A stretch of 59,772 nucleotides of DNA from contig JACONG010000007.1 in the NCBI GenBank assembly GCA_014323865.1, positions 1-59,772 of the forward strand, written 5' to 3'. This document shows positions 50,811-59,526 of the stretch, piece by piece; position 1 is the first letter of the stretch; each line of letters starts with the position of its first letter. This DNA is from Rhodospirillales bacterium (GTDB taxonomy: Bacteria > Pseudomonadota > Alphaproteobacteria > SP197). The position numbers were made by a program, and so were the translations under genes. Below the pieces are notes generated by a model. It made no database searches. It saw only the letters and a program-made list of their open reading frames with translations, and was not told where the DNA came from.

Positions 50811-52355
50811 ATGGCACGACGCGCGAAGAACAGACAGGCCGCCGGCCGCCGCCGCAGCGAGAGCCCTGAGCGCAAGGTGCCGCAACTCCCTTGGACCGTA
50901 GTACGCAATCCCTATCCGCCCATGGAAATCGCCAGCGCCGACGAGATCGAGGCGGTGCACGACGGCTCCATGCGCGTCCTGGAGGAGATTGGCGTCAACA
51001 TTCTGCTTGATGAGGCGCGCGATGTCCTGAAAGGGGCCGGTGTTGCCGTGACGCCGGGTGAGACGCGGGTGCGTTTCGACCGTGGCTTCATTGAGGAAGC
51101 CGTCGCCAAGGCGCCCTCGCAGTACACGATCCACGCACGCAATCCGGAACGCAGCCGGGTGCTGGGTGGCAACCACGTCAACTTCTTCCCCGTGGCCGGC
51201 AACCCCAACATCTCCGACATCGAGGGCGGCCGCCGGGCGGGCAATCTGAAGGACTATCGTGATCTGCTGCGCCTGGCCCAGGTCATCAATGCGGTGCACG
51301 GCTGCACGCCAATGCTGGAACCGATCGATGTGGAACCCAACATCCGTTATCTCGACATCGTCGGCGAACAGTTCCTGATCACCGACAAGGTCGCCTTCGG
51401 TTACTCGCTCGGCCGTCGCAAGATCCTGGATGCCATCGAGATGGTGCGCATCGCGCGTGGTGTCGACGAAATGACGCTTCTCACCGAACCCAGCATCTGG
51501 ACAGTGGTGAACTGCAACTCTCCACTCCAGCTAGATATCCCGATGATGCTGGGCATGATCGAGATGTCGCGGCGCAACCAGGTGGTCGTGGTCACGCCGT
51601 TCACGCTGGCAGGCGCGATGGCGCCGGTCTCGATGGCTGGCGCGCTGACCCAGCAGAACGCCGAGGCCCTGGCTGGCATCGCCTTCTGCCAGACGGTCAA
51701 TCCCGGTGCGCCGATGGTCTATGGCGGATTCACTTCGAACGTCGATATGAAATCGGGTGCGCCCGCGTTCGGGACGCCCGAGTATGTGAAGGCGGTGCTG
51801 GCCGGAGCGCAGCTCGCACGGCGCTACGGCATCCCGTACCGCTCGTCGAACGTGAACGCTTCGAACTGGCCCGACGCCCAGGCGACCTATGAAGGTGCGA
51901 TGTCGCTCTGGGCGACGGTCATGGGCCACACCCACATGATCATGCACAGCTTCGGCTGGCTCGAGGGCGGTCTGCGCGCGTCCTTCGAGAAGATCGTGAT
52001 CGATCTCGAGATGGTCCAGACGCTGATGAAGGCGTTGGAGCCGCTCGATTTCTCCGAGCCTGAGCTCGGCATCGAAGCCATGCGCGATGTCGGTCCCGGC
52101 GGTCACTACTTCGGCACCCAGCACACCCTCGACCGCTATGAGTCAGCCTTCTACGAGCCCGTTCTGTCGGATTGGCGCAATTGGGAAACCTGGAGGGAAG
52201 ACGGCGCACTCGACGCCACCCAACGCGCCCACAAGGTCTACAAGCAGCTGCTTGCCGAATATGAGGAGCCGGCCATGGATCCAGCGATCCGCGAGGAACT
52301 GACGGCCTTCATCGCCCGGCGCAAGTCCGAGGGCGGTGCGACGGCGGACGACTGA
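50811..52355 (+). CDS. MttB-family (non-pyrrolysine) methyltransferase, second copy
   Basis: A 514-residue MttB-superfamily protein, clearly diverged from the copy at 9.3-10.9 kb. Conserved blocks: NPYPPMEIASADEIEAVHDG with VLEEIGVNIL, VTPFTLAGAMAPVSMAGALT, GAPMVYGGFTSNVDMKSGAP, HMIMHSFGWLEGGLRASFEK and the C-terminal GPGGHYFGTQHTLDRYESAF. No in-frame amber codon is seen, so it is of the pyrrolysine-free type. The first 25 residues are basic (MARRAKNRQAAGRRR), as in the other copy. It follows the terminator with its own ribosome binding site (AAGGGGAGC). Neighbouring choline and betaine genes suggest a quaternary amine substrate. Confidence 0.85.
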   Translation: MARRAKNRQAAGRRRSESPERKVPQLPWTVVRNPYPPMEIASADEIEAVHDGSMRVLEEIGVNILLDEARDVLKGAGVAVTPGETRVRFDRGFIEEAVAKAPSQYTIHARNPERSRVLGGNHVNFFPVAGNPNISDIEGGRRAGNLKDYRDLLRLAQVINAVHGCTPMLEPIDVEPNIRYLDIVGEQFLITDKVAFGYSLGRRKILDAIEMVRIARGVDEMTLLTEPSIWTVVNCNSPLQLDIPMMLGMIEMSRRNQVVVVTPFTLAGAMAPVSMAGALTQQNAEALAGIAFCQTVNPGAPMVYGGFTSNVDMKSGAPAFGTPEYVKAVLAGAQLARRYGIPYRSSNVNASNWPDAQATYEGAMSLWATVMGHTHMIMHSFGWLEGGLRASFEKIVIDLEMVQTLMKALEPLDFSEPELGIEAMRDVGPGGHYFGTQHTLDRYESAFYEPVLSDWRNWETWREDGALDATQRAHKVYKQLLAEYEEPAMDPAIREELTAFIARRKSEGGATADD

Positions 52356-52574
52356 ACGCGGGGGCCACCAGATGGACTGTGCCGCGCACGGTCCGTTCTC
52401 CGACATCGACGAGCGCGTCCGCCTGTTCGATGACCTGCTGTCCCTGATCACGTCGGCGGCCTTCACGACGGCACCCCGCCGGTGGTGTTCTGACAGCAGT
52501 CACGCGCGACACTTCCGGTCGCCGAGCGGCAGGCGGCGATTGTTGCAGTCGATCCCCGCCCGTTGACGGTGAAG
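52356..52574. other. Non-coding or fully eroded gap after the second MttB gene
   Basis: This gap contains no frame with convincing protein character. One short rightward frame reads DERVRLFDDLLSLI, which looks protein-like but then dissolves. No hairpin with a U tract is evident. Confidence 0.35.
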
Positions 52575-53000
52575 CGATCTCTTCGATCGCGCGGTCGGCA
52601 CATGGCGCGACTTTTCCCTCATGCTCACGGCGATGCTGTGACACCAGGGCAGGCCTGCGCGGGTGCGCCGCGGATTTGCCGACTACTTCGTTGCCGATCA
52701 CTTCGAGGACCATTGGGGCTGCGGGTACTGGAACGAGGGGTAGGGATGCTGGGCCATGGCCGATGCACAGCTTGATGACGTGCATCGGCAGGTCTATGGG
52801 ATCGCGTTCGAACCGCGCGGCCTCGTTCAGGAAGACATCCGCCGTGGACGCCTTGCCGCACCGTTCTCCCTGACGCTGGAACTCGACTGCCGCGTCTATT
52901 TCGTATGCCTGCCGCACGCCCTGGAACGGCCGCCGGTTGCGGCTTTCCGTGATTGGGCGCGGGCACAGGCCGTCGCGACGATGCTGCCTCCCGAAGACAT
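52575..53000 (+). pseudogene. Chimeric relic: transglutaminase-like fragment joined to a LysR regulator C-terminus
   Basis: From 52575 one frame reads DLFDRAVGTWRDFSLMLTAM, a TGA, then HQGRPARVRRGFADYFVADH and FEDHWGCGYWNEG, a TAG, then MADAQLDDVHRQVYGIAFEP. This is a transglutaminase-like (COG1305-type) core in which the usual GTCRDF catalytic cysteine is Trp. Without a frame change the text becomes DIRRGRLAAPFSLTLELDCR and LERPPVAAFRDWARAQA, the C-terminal effector domain of a GcvA-like LysR regulator. The join near 52810 therefore fuses remains of two unrelated genes, evidence for a deletion between them. Confidence 0.65.
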
Positions 53001-53012
53001 CGTGCTGTCACA

Positions 53013-53480
53013 GGGTCCGGGGAACCGGGCCAGATAGGCTTCAGCACGCGGCATCGCATCGTGCAGAAACCGGTCGGGCTGCCGCAGCCACAGACCGTCG
53101 CAGGTGCGCGAGAGCGGTTCCGAGACCATAACCGCGCGGGGCAGGGCACGGATCGTTCCGTCCCAAACGGGGTGGCGGCGCCGCGCCCGAGCCCAATAGC
53201 GATCCATGAAGAACCAGCAGTCGCTGTAGCCGTGGTAGTCGAACACCCTGTCGCCGAAGCTCACGACGATGTTGATTGCCGGTAAAGCTGTTGATGGGAC
53301 GGATCCAGAGTGCCTCCATCTCGCCACCGGTCGTGCCGTTCCAGAAAGGCGTAGGCTAGGATGTGGCAGGCGCAGCAGACGAAAAACACCCGATCGGGCA
53401 GGGCCCAGCGCTTGTGCTGATCGCGCTTGCTGTGGCCGGGCGTGCGTGGCTGGTACACCGGCGCACTCGGTCCCAGGTCG
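53013..53480 (-). pseudogene. Frameshifted pseudogene of unknown family
   Basis: Leftward pieces in different frames read DRVFFVCCACHILAYAFLER, then LWIRPINSFTGNQ, then INIVVSFGDRVFDYHGYSDC with WFFMDRYWARARRRHPVWDG and LWLRQPDRFLHDAMPRAEAY. They appear to be consecutive parts of one protein of about 170 residues with at least two frameshifts. I do not recognise the family. It lies just downstream of the decayed FAD oxidoreductase gene and on the same strand. Confidence 0.45.
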
Positions 53481-53504
53481 CGGTTGCTTCCTGCATGTCG
53501 CCGC

Positions 53505-54665
53505 GGTCGAGAAGGCAGCCGCTCACCAGGAACCATGCCAGGCCCAGTTGCCGGAAAGCGTGATTGGGCACGATTTCGGTCGGCTCGATCGTCATGTCCG
53601 GTTCCTCGCCCAGGACGACGCGGGCGAGCTGGATGCCGAACATGGAACACATTGCAACGCCGTGGCTGTTGAAGACCATACCGGCATGAACGTTCTCGGC
53701 CAGCTTGAAGAGGCACGGCGTGTGGTCTGTCGTGATGGCGACCTGGCCGTCCCACTTGAATTGCCAGCCGATGCCGTACAGCGCCGGGTAGATCTCGGCG
53801 GCCGTCTTCTTGAGGTGTTCGACGGAAACGGGTTCGCTGAGGTTCGTGAAATTGCCCCCACCCATTGATGACGAAGTGGTTGTCGCGGTCGAGTTGGAAG
53901 TAGTGCAACGCCCGGCGGGTCTCAGCGACGGCATGGCGGCCGAGCAGCACATGGGCGAGCTGTGTCTCGTTCAGGGGGTCGGTCGCCGATGGAAACGACG
54001 GTTTTTGAGATCGGGCCACGAACGGTCTGTGTAGCCGTTGGTACATAGCGGCACGTGCTCGGCCGCCACCTCGCCGCCCTCGGCGACCAATCGCTAGCCC
54101 TTGCCCTCCTGATGGATGCTGGTCGCACGGGTTCGACCGTATACCATGGCACCTTTCTCAAGGGCGGTGTGCGCCATGCCGCGAGTGTAGTACAGCGGCT
54201 GCAGGTGACCGCTTCGGGGCTCCCGCATGCCGGGATGATAGAAATCGGTGCCGATCATGTCCCTGAGGCCTTGGTGGTCGTAACGTTCGACCGTCACACC
54301 CAACTCGCCCCATTCCCTGACCCAGGATTCGAGGAACGTATTGCCGAAGCCCGCGTGAACGAAACCGGGGCGTTCGTGGTCGCAGACGACGCCGTGCCGT
54401 TCTATCAGGCCGAAGATGAGATCGGTTGCCTTGTCGAGCACGGCGGCACCCCGGTTGCTGCCGTACTTCGCCGGGATCTCCGACGGCAGCATGCGCCAGC
54501 CCGGATTGACCTGCCCGCTGTCGCGGCCGTATGTGCCCCCAGCCGGGTTCGTCCGCCTCCAGCACGATGACCGACTTGCCGAGTTCCGAAACAATGGAGC
54601 GCCGCCCTCAGACTGGTGAAGCCGCCGCCCACGATGACGACGGCGGCCTCCTCACTTTCCGCCAT
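53505..54665 (-). pseudogene. FAD-dependent (DAO-type) amine/amino-acid oxidoreductase, multiply frameshifted
   Basis: The start at 54665 gives EEAAVVIVGGGFTSLRAALH (FAD site). After a shift the next frame reads GRDSGQVNPGWRMLPSEIPA, LDKATDLIFGLIERHGVVCD and LQPLYYTRGMAHTALEKGAM, then meets a TAG. A further frame gives DPLNETQLAHVLLGRHAVAE and ALHYFQLDRDNHFVING, and another ends with AEIYPALYGIGWQFKWDGQV, FNSHGVAMCSMFGIQLARVV and HAFRQLGLAWFL. This is a PuuB-like gamma-glutamylputrescine or glycine oxidase type protein of about 430 residues with at least three frameshifts and one stop. Confidence 0.7.
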
Positions 54666-54805
54666 GGGTTAGGCATCTCGGCGGCAGGTGCGGCGCTTGC
54701 GGCCCAGACGCTGTCGGGCATGGACATGTTGGCGGTCCCAAAGCTATGGCTGAGTCTAGTCTCTGCTTTCGACCGAGAGCCAGCCGCTGTTGCCGTGGAG
54801 CACCG

Positions 54806-56335
54806 ATGACCAAGCAGCCCAACATCCTCTTCCTCATGATGGACCAGCTCGCCCCGCAGGTGCTCAAGCCCTATGGCGGCACGGTCTGCCGCACGCCGAA
54901 TCTCGAGAGGTTGGCGGCCGAGGGCGTCGTCTTCGAGAATGCCTACTGCAACTACCCGGTCTGTGCGCCAGCGCGGTACAGCCTGATGTCGGGCCGCCTG
55001 CCGTCGCGTGTTGGTTCCTACGACAACGCGAACACGCTGTCGTCGGAGGTGCCGACCTTTGCGCACTACCTGCGCATGATGGGCTATCACACGTGTCTGT
55101 CGGGCAAGATGCACTTTGTCGGCCCCGACCAGCTCCACGGCTTCGAAGACCGCGTCACGACCGACGTCTATCCTGCCAACTTCCTGTGGACTACGGACTG
55201 GACCCTCGGCCCGACCTATTGGGAGCCCTGGTACCACTCCATGCGCGCCCTGCTGGACGCAGGTCCGTGGCGGCGCAGCGTGAACGTGAAGTACGACGAG
55301 GAGGTCACGGTCGAGGCCTGCCGCTGGCTGCACGACCATGCCGACCGTGGCGACGACAGTCCCTTCTTTCTCGCTACCAGCTTTATCAGCCCGCACGATC
55401 CCTATCTCGCGCCGCCGAACCACTGGGACCTCTATACCGACGACGAGATCGACGAGCCCCGGGTCGGCGACATCCCGCTTGATGAGCGCGATCCTCACAG
55501 TCGTCGTCTCTATTACACGATCGGTCGTCATATGGACGAGGTCGGGCTGGACGATGTCCGCAGGGCGCGGCGGGCCTACTATGCGGTGGTGACCTGGCTC
55601 GACGAGCGCATCGGCCGCGTGCTCGAAACGCTCGAGGCGATCGGCGAGAGGGGCAATACCATCATCGTTGTCTCGGGCGACCACGGCGATATGCTTGGCG
55701 AGCGCGGCATGTGGTTCAAGATGAGCTTCCACGAGTGGTCGGCGCGGATCCCGATGATCGTGCACGCGCCCGGTACCTACGGCGCCCGACGGGTCAGGGA
55801 GAATGTCTCGCTGCTCGATCTCTTCCCCACGTTCCTGGAGTGGGCGAACGACGGTGCGATGCCCGAGCTTTTTTCGCCGATCGACGGCGGCAGCATGGCC
55901 GGCCTGGCAAGCGGTAACACTGACGGCTGGGCCGATACCGCCTACAGCGAGTACTGCGGCGAGGGTGCGGAATCGCCCCTGCTGATGGTCCGCCGTGGCC
56001 GCTGGAAGTACGTCCACTGCGATGACGACCCGCCACTGCTTTATGACCTCGAAGACGATCCCGACGAGCTAACCAACCGTGCGGGCTCCGTGGACGTGGC
56101 TGATGCTGAAGCCGAACTCAAGGCCGAGATCCATCGTCAGTGGGACACGGCAGACCTGAAGGAGCGGGTGATCGCGAGCCAGCGCGCCCGTACCTTCCTC
56201 GAGAAGGCGTTGTCTGTCGGCAAAAACGATCCGTGGGACTGGCAGCCGATGCGTGATGCCTCGCGTGAGTATGTCCGTGACGAGGGCGACATCCAGGGCA
56301 TCTACGACACGAGCTGGAGCGACCAGAAACGCTGA
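54806..56335 (+). CDS. betC: Sulfatase, choline-sulfatase-like
   Basis: A 509-residue type I sulfatase. The formylglycine site is PVCAPARYSLMSGRLP, with Cys53 in CxAxR. Metal residues lie at the N-terminus (FLMMDQLAP, Asp13) and in VVSGDHGDMLGERGMWFKMS near residue 293. The C-terminal part (RRGRWKYVHCDDDPPLLYDL, then DDPDELTNRAG, and a long tail with WDWQP) resembles choline-sulfatase BetC, which releases choline and sulfate from choline O-sulfate. The ATG at 54806 follows GTGGAG. A choline dehydrogenase-like gene starts 17 bases downstream, which strongly supports this role, though aryl or other alkyl sulfates cannot be excluded. Confidence 0.82.
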   Translation: MTKQPNILFLMMDQLAPQVLKPYGGTVCRTPNLERLAAEGVVFENAYCNYPVCAPARYSLMSGRLPSRVGSYDNANTLSSEVPTFAHYLRMMGYHTCLSGKMHFVGPDQLHGFEDRVTTDVYPANFLWTTDWTLGPTYWEPWYHSMRALLDAGPWRRSVNVKYDEEVTVEACRWLHDHADRGDDSPFFLATSFISPHDPYLAPPNHWDLYTDDEIDEPRVGDIPLDERDPHSRRLYYTIGRHMDEVGLDDVRRARRAYYAVVTWLDERIGRVLETLEAIGERGNTIIVVSGDHGDMLGERGMWFKMSFHEWSARIPMIVHAPGTYGARRVRENVSLLDLFPTFLEWANDGAMPELFSPIDGGSMAGLASGNTDGWADTAYSEYCGEGAESPLLMVRRGRWKYVHCDDDPPLLYDLEDDPDELTNRAGSVDVADAEAELKAEIHRQWDTADLKERVIASQRARTFLEKALSVGKNDPWDWQPMRDASREYVRDEGDIQGIYDTSWSDQKR

Positions 56336-56352
56336 CGCGAAAAGGGGCGGAC

Positions 56353-57996
56353 ATGGCGGGCTACGACTACATCGTCGTCGGTGCGGGATCGGGCGGCGGA
56401 TCGCTGGCGGCCCGTCTGAGCGAGGAACCGGACGTCCGCGTGCTTCTGCTCGAGGCGGGCGGTTCCACCGATCACTGGTCGATCCGCATGCCGGCCGGCT
56501 TCGGCATGCATTTCCTCGGCGGACCCTACAACTGGTCCTATCGCTCGGTGCCGCAGAAGAAACTGGCCGGCCGCAAGATCTATCAGCCGCGTGGCAAGGG
56601 GCTGGGTGGCTCGTCGGCGATCAACGGCATGGCCTACATCAGGGGTCACGCGCGCGACTTCGAGCGCTGGGAAGAAGAGGGTGCGCAATGCTGGGGTTAT
56701 GCCGACGTGCTGCCCTACTTCAAGCGCTGCGAATCCAATGTGCGCGGCGAGACGCCGTGGCATGGCGGCGACGGCCCCGTGGCCACGAAGACCTTCGGCA
56801 TTCGCATGGACCTCAACCGGGCCTTCGTTGAGGCCGGCGAACAGGCGGGCTTTTCCCGAACCAACGACGTCAACGGCTACCAGCAGGAGGGCTTCGGGTC
56901 GTTCGACCAGAATATCGACGGCGGTCAGCGGGCCAGCACGTGGCATGCCTACCTCAAGCCGGTCAAAGGCCGACCCAACCTGACGATCCGCACCGGCGCG
57001 GAAACCCACCGCATCGTGATTGAGGGCAAGCGGGCTGTCGGCGTGTTACTCGGCACCGGCGAGACCATCCGTGCGGAACGCGAGGTCATCATTGCGGCCG
57101 GTGCGTTCTCGTCGCCCCATCTCCTGATGCTGTCGGGCATCGGACCCGCCGATCACCTGCGCGAGCACGGCATTGAGGTCGTGCACGATCTGCCGGGTGT
57201 CGGCGGGAACTTGCAGGATCATCTCGAGCTTCACGTTCAGTGGGGCGCGGAGATCGGTCACACCCTGAACAGGATCGCGGCCAGCCCGCTGCGCAAGGTG
57301 GCGGCGGGTGTCCAGTGGTTCCTGACCCAGGACGGACCCTGCGCCACGAATTTCGTCGAGGTCGGCGCCTTCACCCGCTCGACGCCCGACAAGCCGCATC
57401 CTGACATCCAGTACCATTTCTTCCCATTCCTGCTGGACGGCTGGGGTGCCAGCACCAAACGCGGCGGCTTCTGCACATGCGTCGGCACGCTGCGGGAGCA
57501 CAGCCGGGGGACCGTCAGGCTTGCTTCGGCCGATCCGGGGGAGCGGCCGCTCATCGACTTCAACTTCCTCGACGACCCGCGCGATCTCGAAGACCTGCGC
57601 GCCTGTATCCAGCAGGCCCGTGACGTGGTCAGCCAACCGGCGATGGATGACTTCCGTGGTGCCGAAGTCGATCCCTGGGCATCAGCCAAGAGCAAAGATG
57701 CGATCGATCAGCTCATTCGCGAGACTGCCGAGAGCGCCTATCACCCCTGCGGCACCTGCAAGATGGGTACAGATGCCTTGGCCGTGGTCGATCCCGAATG
57801 CCGGGTTTGCGGCATCGAAGGCCTGCGCGTGACCGATAGCTCGATCATGCCTTCGATCACCAGCGGCAATCTCAATGCGCCGACCATGATGATCGGCGAG
57901 AAGGCGGCCGATCTCATTCTCGGTCGTGATCCCCTGCCGCCGTCGAACGCGGGATTTGCCGGCGCAGCGTCAGAGTTCCCGATCCCGGTGCCCTGA
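56353..57996 (+). CDS. betA: GMC-family choline dehydrogenase-like protein
   Basis: A 547-residue GMC oxidoreductase. N-terminal FAD motif YDYIVVGAGSGGGSLAARLS with VLLLEAGG; then GKGLGGSSAINGMAYIRGHA; FSSPHLLMLSGIGPADHLRE; GVGGNLQDHLELHVQW; and the C-terminal YHPCGTCKMGTDALAVVDPE with the catalytic-type His near residue 464, then SGNLNAPTMMIGEKAADLIL. These are the signatures of the choline or alcohol dehydrogenase branch. With the upstream sulfatase it would turn choline O-sulfate into betaine aldehyde; no betaine aldehyde dehydrogenase gene is seen in the window. The start follows GAAAAGGGGCGGAC. Confidence 0.83.
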   Translation: MAGYDYIVVGAGSGGGSLAARLSEEPDVRVLLLEAGGSTDHWSIRMPAGFGMHFLGGPYNWSYRSVPQKKLAGRKIYQPRGKGLGGSSAINGMAYIRGHARDFERWEEEGAQCWGYADVLPYFKRCESNVRGETPWHGGDGPVATKTFGIRMDLNRAFVEAGEQAGFSRTNDVNGYQQEGFGSFDQNIDGGQRASTWHAYLKPVKGRPNLTIRTGAETHRIVIEGKRAVGVLLGTGETIRAEREVIIAAGAFSSPHLLMLSGIGPADHLREHGIEVVHDLPGVGGNLQDHLELHVQWGAEIGHTLNRIAASPLRKVAAGVQWFLTQDGPCATNFVEVGAFTRSTPDKPHPDIQYHFFPFLLDGWGASTKRGGFCTCVGTLREHSRGTVRLASADPGERPLIDFNFLDDPRDLEDLRACIQQARDVVSQPAMDDFRGAEVDPWASAKSKDAIDQLIRETAESAYHPCGTCKMGTDALAVVDPECRVCGIEGLRVTDSSIMPSITSGNLNAPTMMIGEKAADLILGRDPLPPSNAGFAGAASEFPIPVP

Positions 57997-58034
57997 CTTA
58001 CACTCGGAGCTTGTGAGCGCGAGGCTTCGGTGAC

Positions 58035-58935
58035 ATGCCGGGGATCGGTTCGTCTAACCGTTACGACGTCATCAACAGAAAGAACCAATCGTCGGGCTTT
58101 CTGTTCCTCCTTCTGCTGTTCGGCATCGGGCTGATCGTGGCCCGCATCTTGCTGCGATCAGACTCTCGGCGCCTGCAAGAACTTGTTCGGGGATGTCGGC
58201 GAAGCGCTGGAGCGCGAGGTCGACAAAGTTGTCAGTCAGACGATGCCCGAAGGGCTGACCCTGGAGCAGGAGGAGGTCGAGGCGTCGTTCTACGAAGCCG
58301 TTGATCGTGGCGACCTCCAGGCGGCTGTCTCCCATGCCGCCGACTACATCGCACTGTGGCCGAGGGACTACCATGGCTACGATCTACGAGACTATGCCAA
58401 TTGGTCGCGTGACAACTGCAAGGAGGCTGCAGTCGACTTCGGAGGCACCATAGCCTGTAATCGGGATGACCAGTATGCCTAACACGCTCGCGCCTTCTGT
58501 CAGGAATTTCTTGGGTAATGGCTGCTTGCACGGAGTGATGCGGGTAGGGCTTACGAGCTTGCAACGCAGGATAGCGGCGTGCTTGCTGCGGTGTTGCTGC
58601 GAAGCTGGCTTGCCTTCTCTGACGGCGAATTTGGGGACGCGTCATCTGATTTCGCGTCGTTTGCCTCGTTTGACGAAGCCGCCAACACCAACGCCCTTGT
58701 CGCATGGTGGCTCACCGGGGCGATGGCAGGTCATTGAGACGACAGCATGCTCGCTGAGGACTTTCGTGACACGTTTGTCTCGGACACTTTCGGTGACCTC
58801 ACGCTTGACCTGTTTGCCGGCGCGTTGACACCTGCGATGTACCGAGAGGTCGTCGGTGATAATCCGATCGGCGCCTTCTATCCCGGTTACAAGCATTTCA
58901 TCGATCTAGATCTCGACGCGTCACAGGCGGCGTGA
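58035..58935 (+). pseudogene. Decayed membrane-anchored TPR-like protein
   Basis: Pieces in several rightward frames fit one gene: an N-terminal membrane helix (SGFLFLLLLFGIGLIVARIL), then LEREVDKVVSQTMPEGLTLE and SFYEAVDRGDLQAAVSHAAD, a TPR-like HGYDLRDYANWSRDNCKEAA, then after a stop and shifts AYELATQDSGVLAAVLLRSW, and last DTFVSDTFGDLTLDLFAGAL ending at 58935. At least three lesions are present. The function is unknown beyond a likely repeat-scaffold role. Confidence 0.45.
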
Positions 58936-59383
58936 CGAGTTCAAGCGGTTGCTGGAAGAGCACGAGCGGTTCGAGAGTTTCGAATCCGAGATTTTCGCCC
59001 AAAAACGAGGTCGATGACGGTACGGTTCGGCCGCGTGTGGATGCGTGACGGGTGCGCCAGATCGTGCTCAACCTGCTGTCCAATGCGGTCAAGTCCTCAC
59101 GCGAAGAAGGCATGTCCGTGTCAGTGTGAATGCCGATGCCGTCGGCACGCTGATGATCATCGAAGACCGCGGCGTCGGCATGACCGCCGAGGAGCTTGAG
59201 ACCGCATTCGAACCCTTCGTCCAGTTCGGCAGTGCGGGGCGCACGCGGAAGGGGACCGGCCTCGGGTTGCCGCTGACCAAGCAGTTGGTCGAACTGCACG
59301 GCGGTTCGCTGACGCTGGAGAGCACAGCAGGAGAGGGGACCCGGGCTGCGGTGCGCTTTCCCGCGAATCGCGTGGTGGCCTGA
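58933..59383 (+). pseudogene. PAS-sensor histidine kinase remnant with internal deletion
   Basis: The first piece (DEFKRLLEEHERFESFESEI, then FAQKRG and a stop) is part of a PAS domain. Shortly after, RQIVLNLLSNAVKSSREEG (the N box of a histidine kinase) appears in one frame, followed by VRVSVNADAVGTLMIIEDRG, VGMTAEELETAFEPFVQFGS and GTGLGLPLTKQLVELHGGSL in another, ending at 59383. The phospho-acceptor histidine region between PAS and ATPase domains is missing. The remnant cannot be a working kinase. Confidence 0.7.
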
Positions 59384-59450
59384 CACACCGGTTTCGTGCG
59401 TCTGGACGGTTTGGTCCCTTGATCACGCGGGCATCTCACGACAACCTGCC

Positions 59451-59485
59451 GCTTGCCGCCGCTTGCCGCCGCTTGCCGCCGCTTG
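59451..59485. repeat. 10-bp tandem repeat (3.5 copies)
   Basis: The unit GCTTGCCGCC occurs three times in a row, followed by GCTTG. It lies between the kinase relic and the start of the molybdopterin oxidoreductase gene. The unit is not a multiple of three, so slippage here would shift any reading frame. Confidence 0.85.
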
Positions 59486-59526
59486 GACCGCAGGTCGCCC
59501 GACCCGAATCGTTCCAGGCACCCTGC

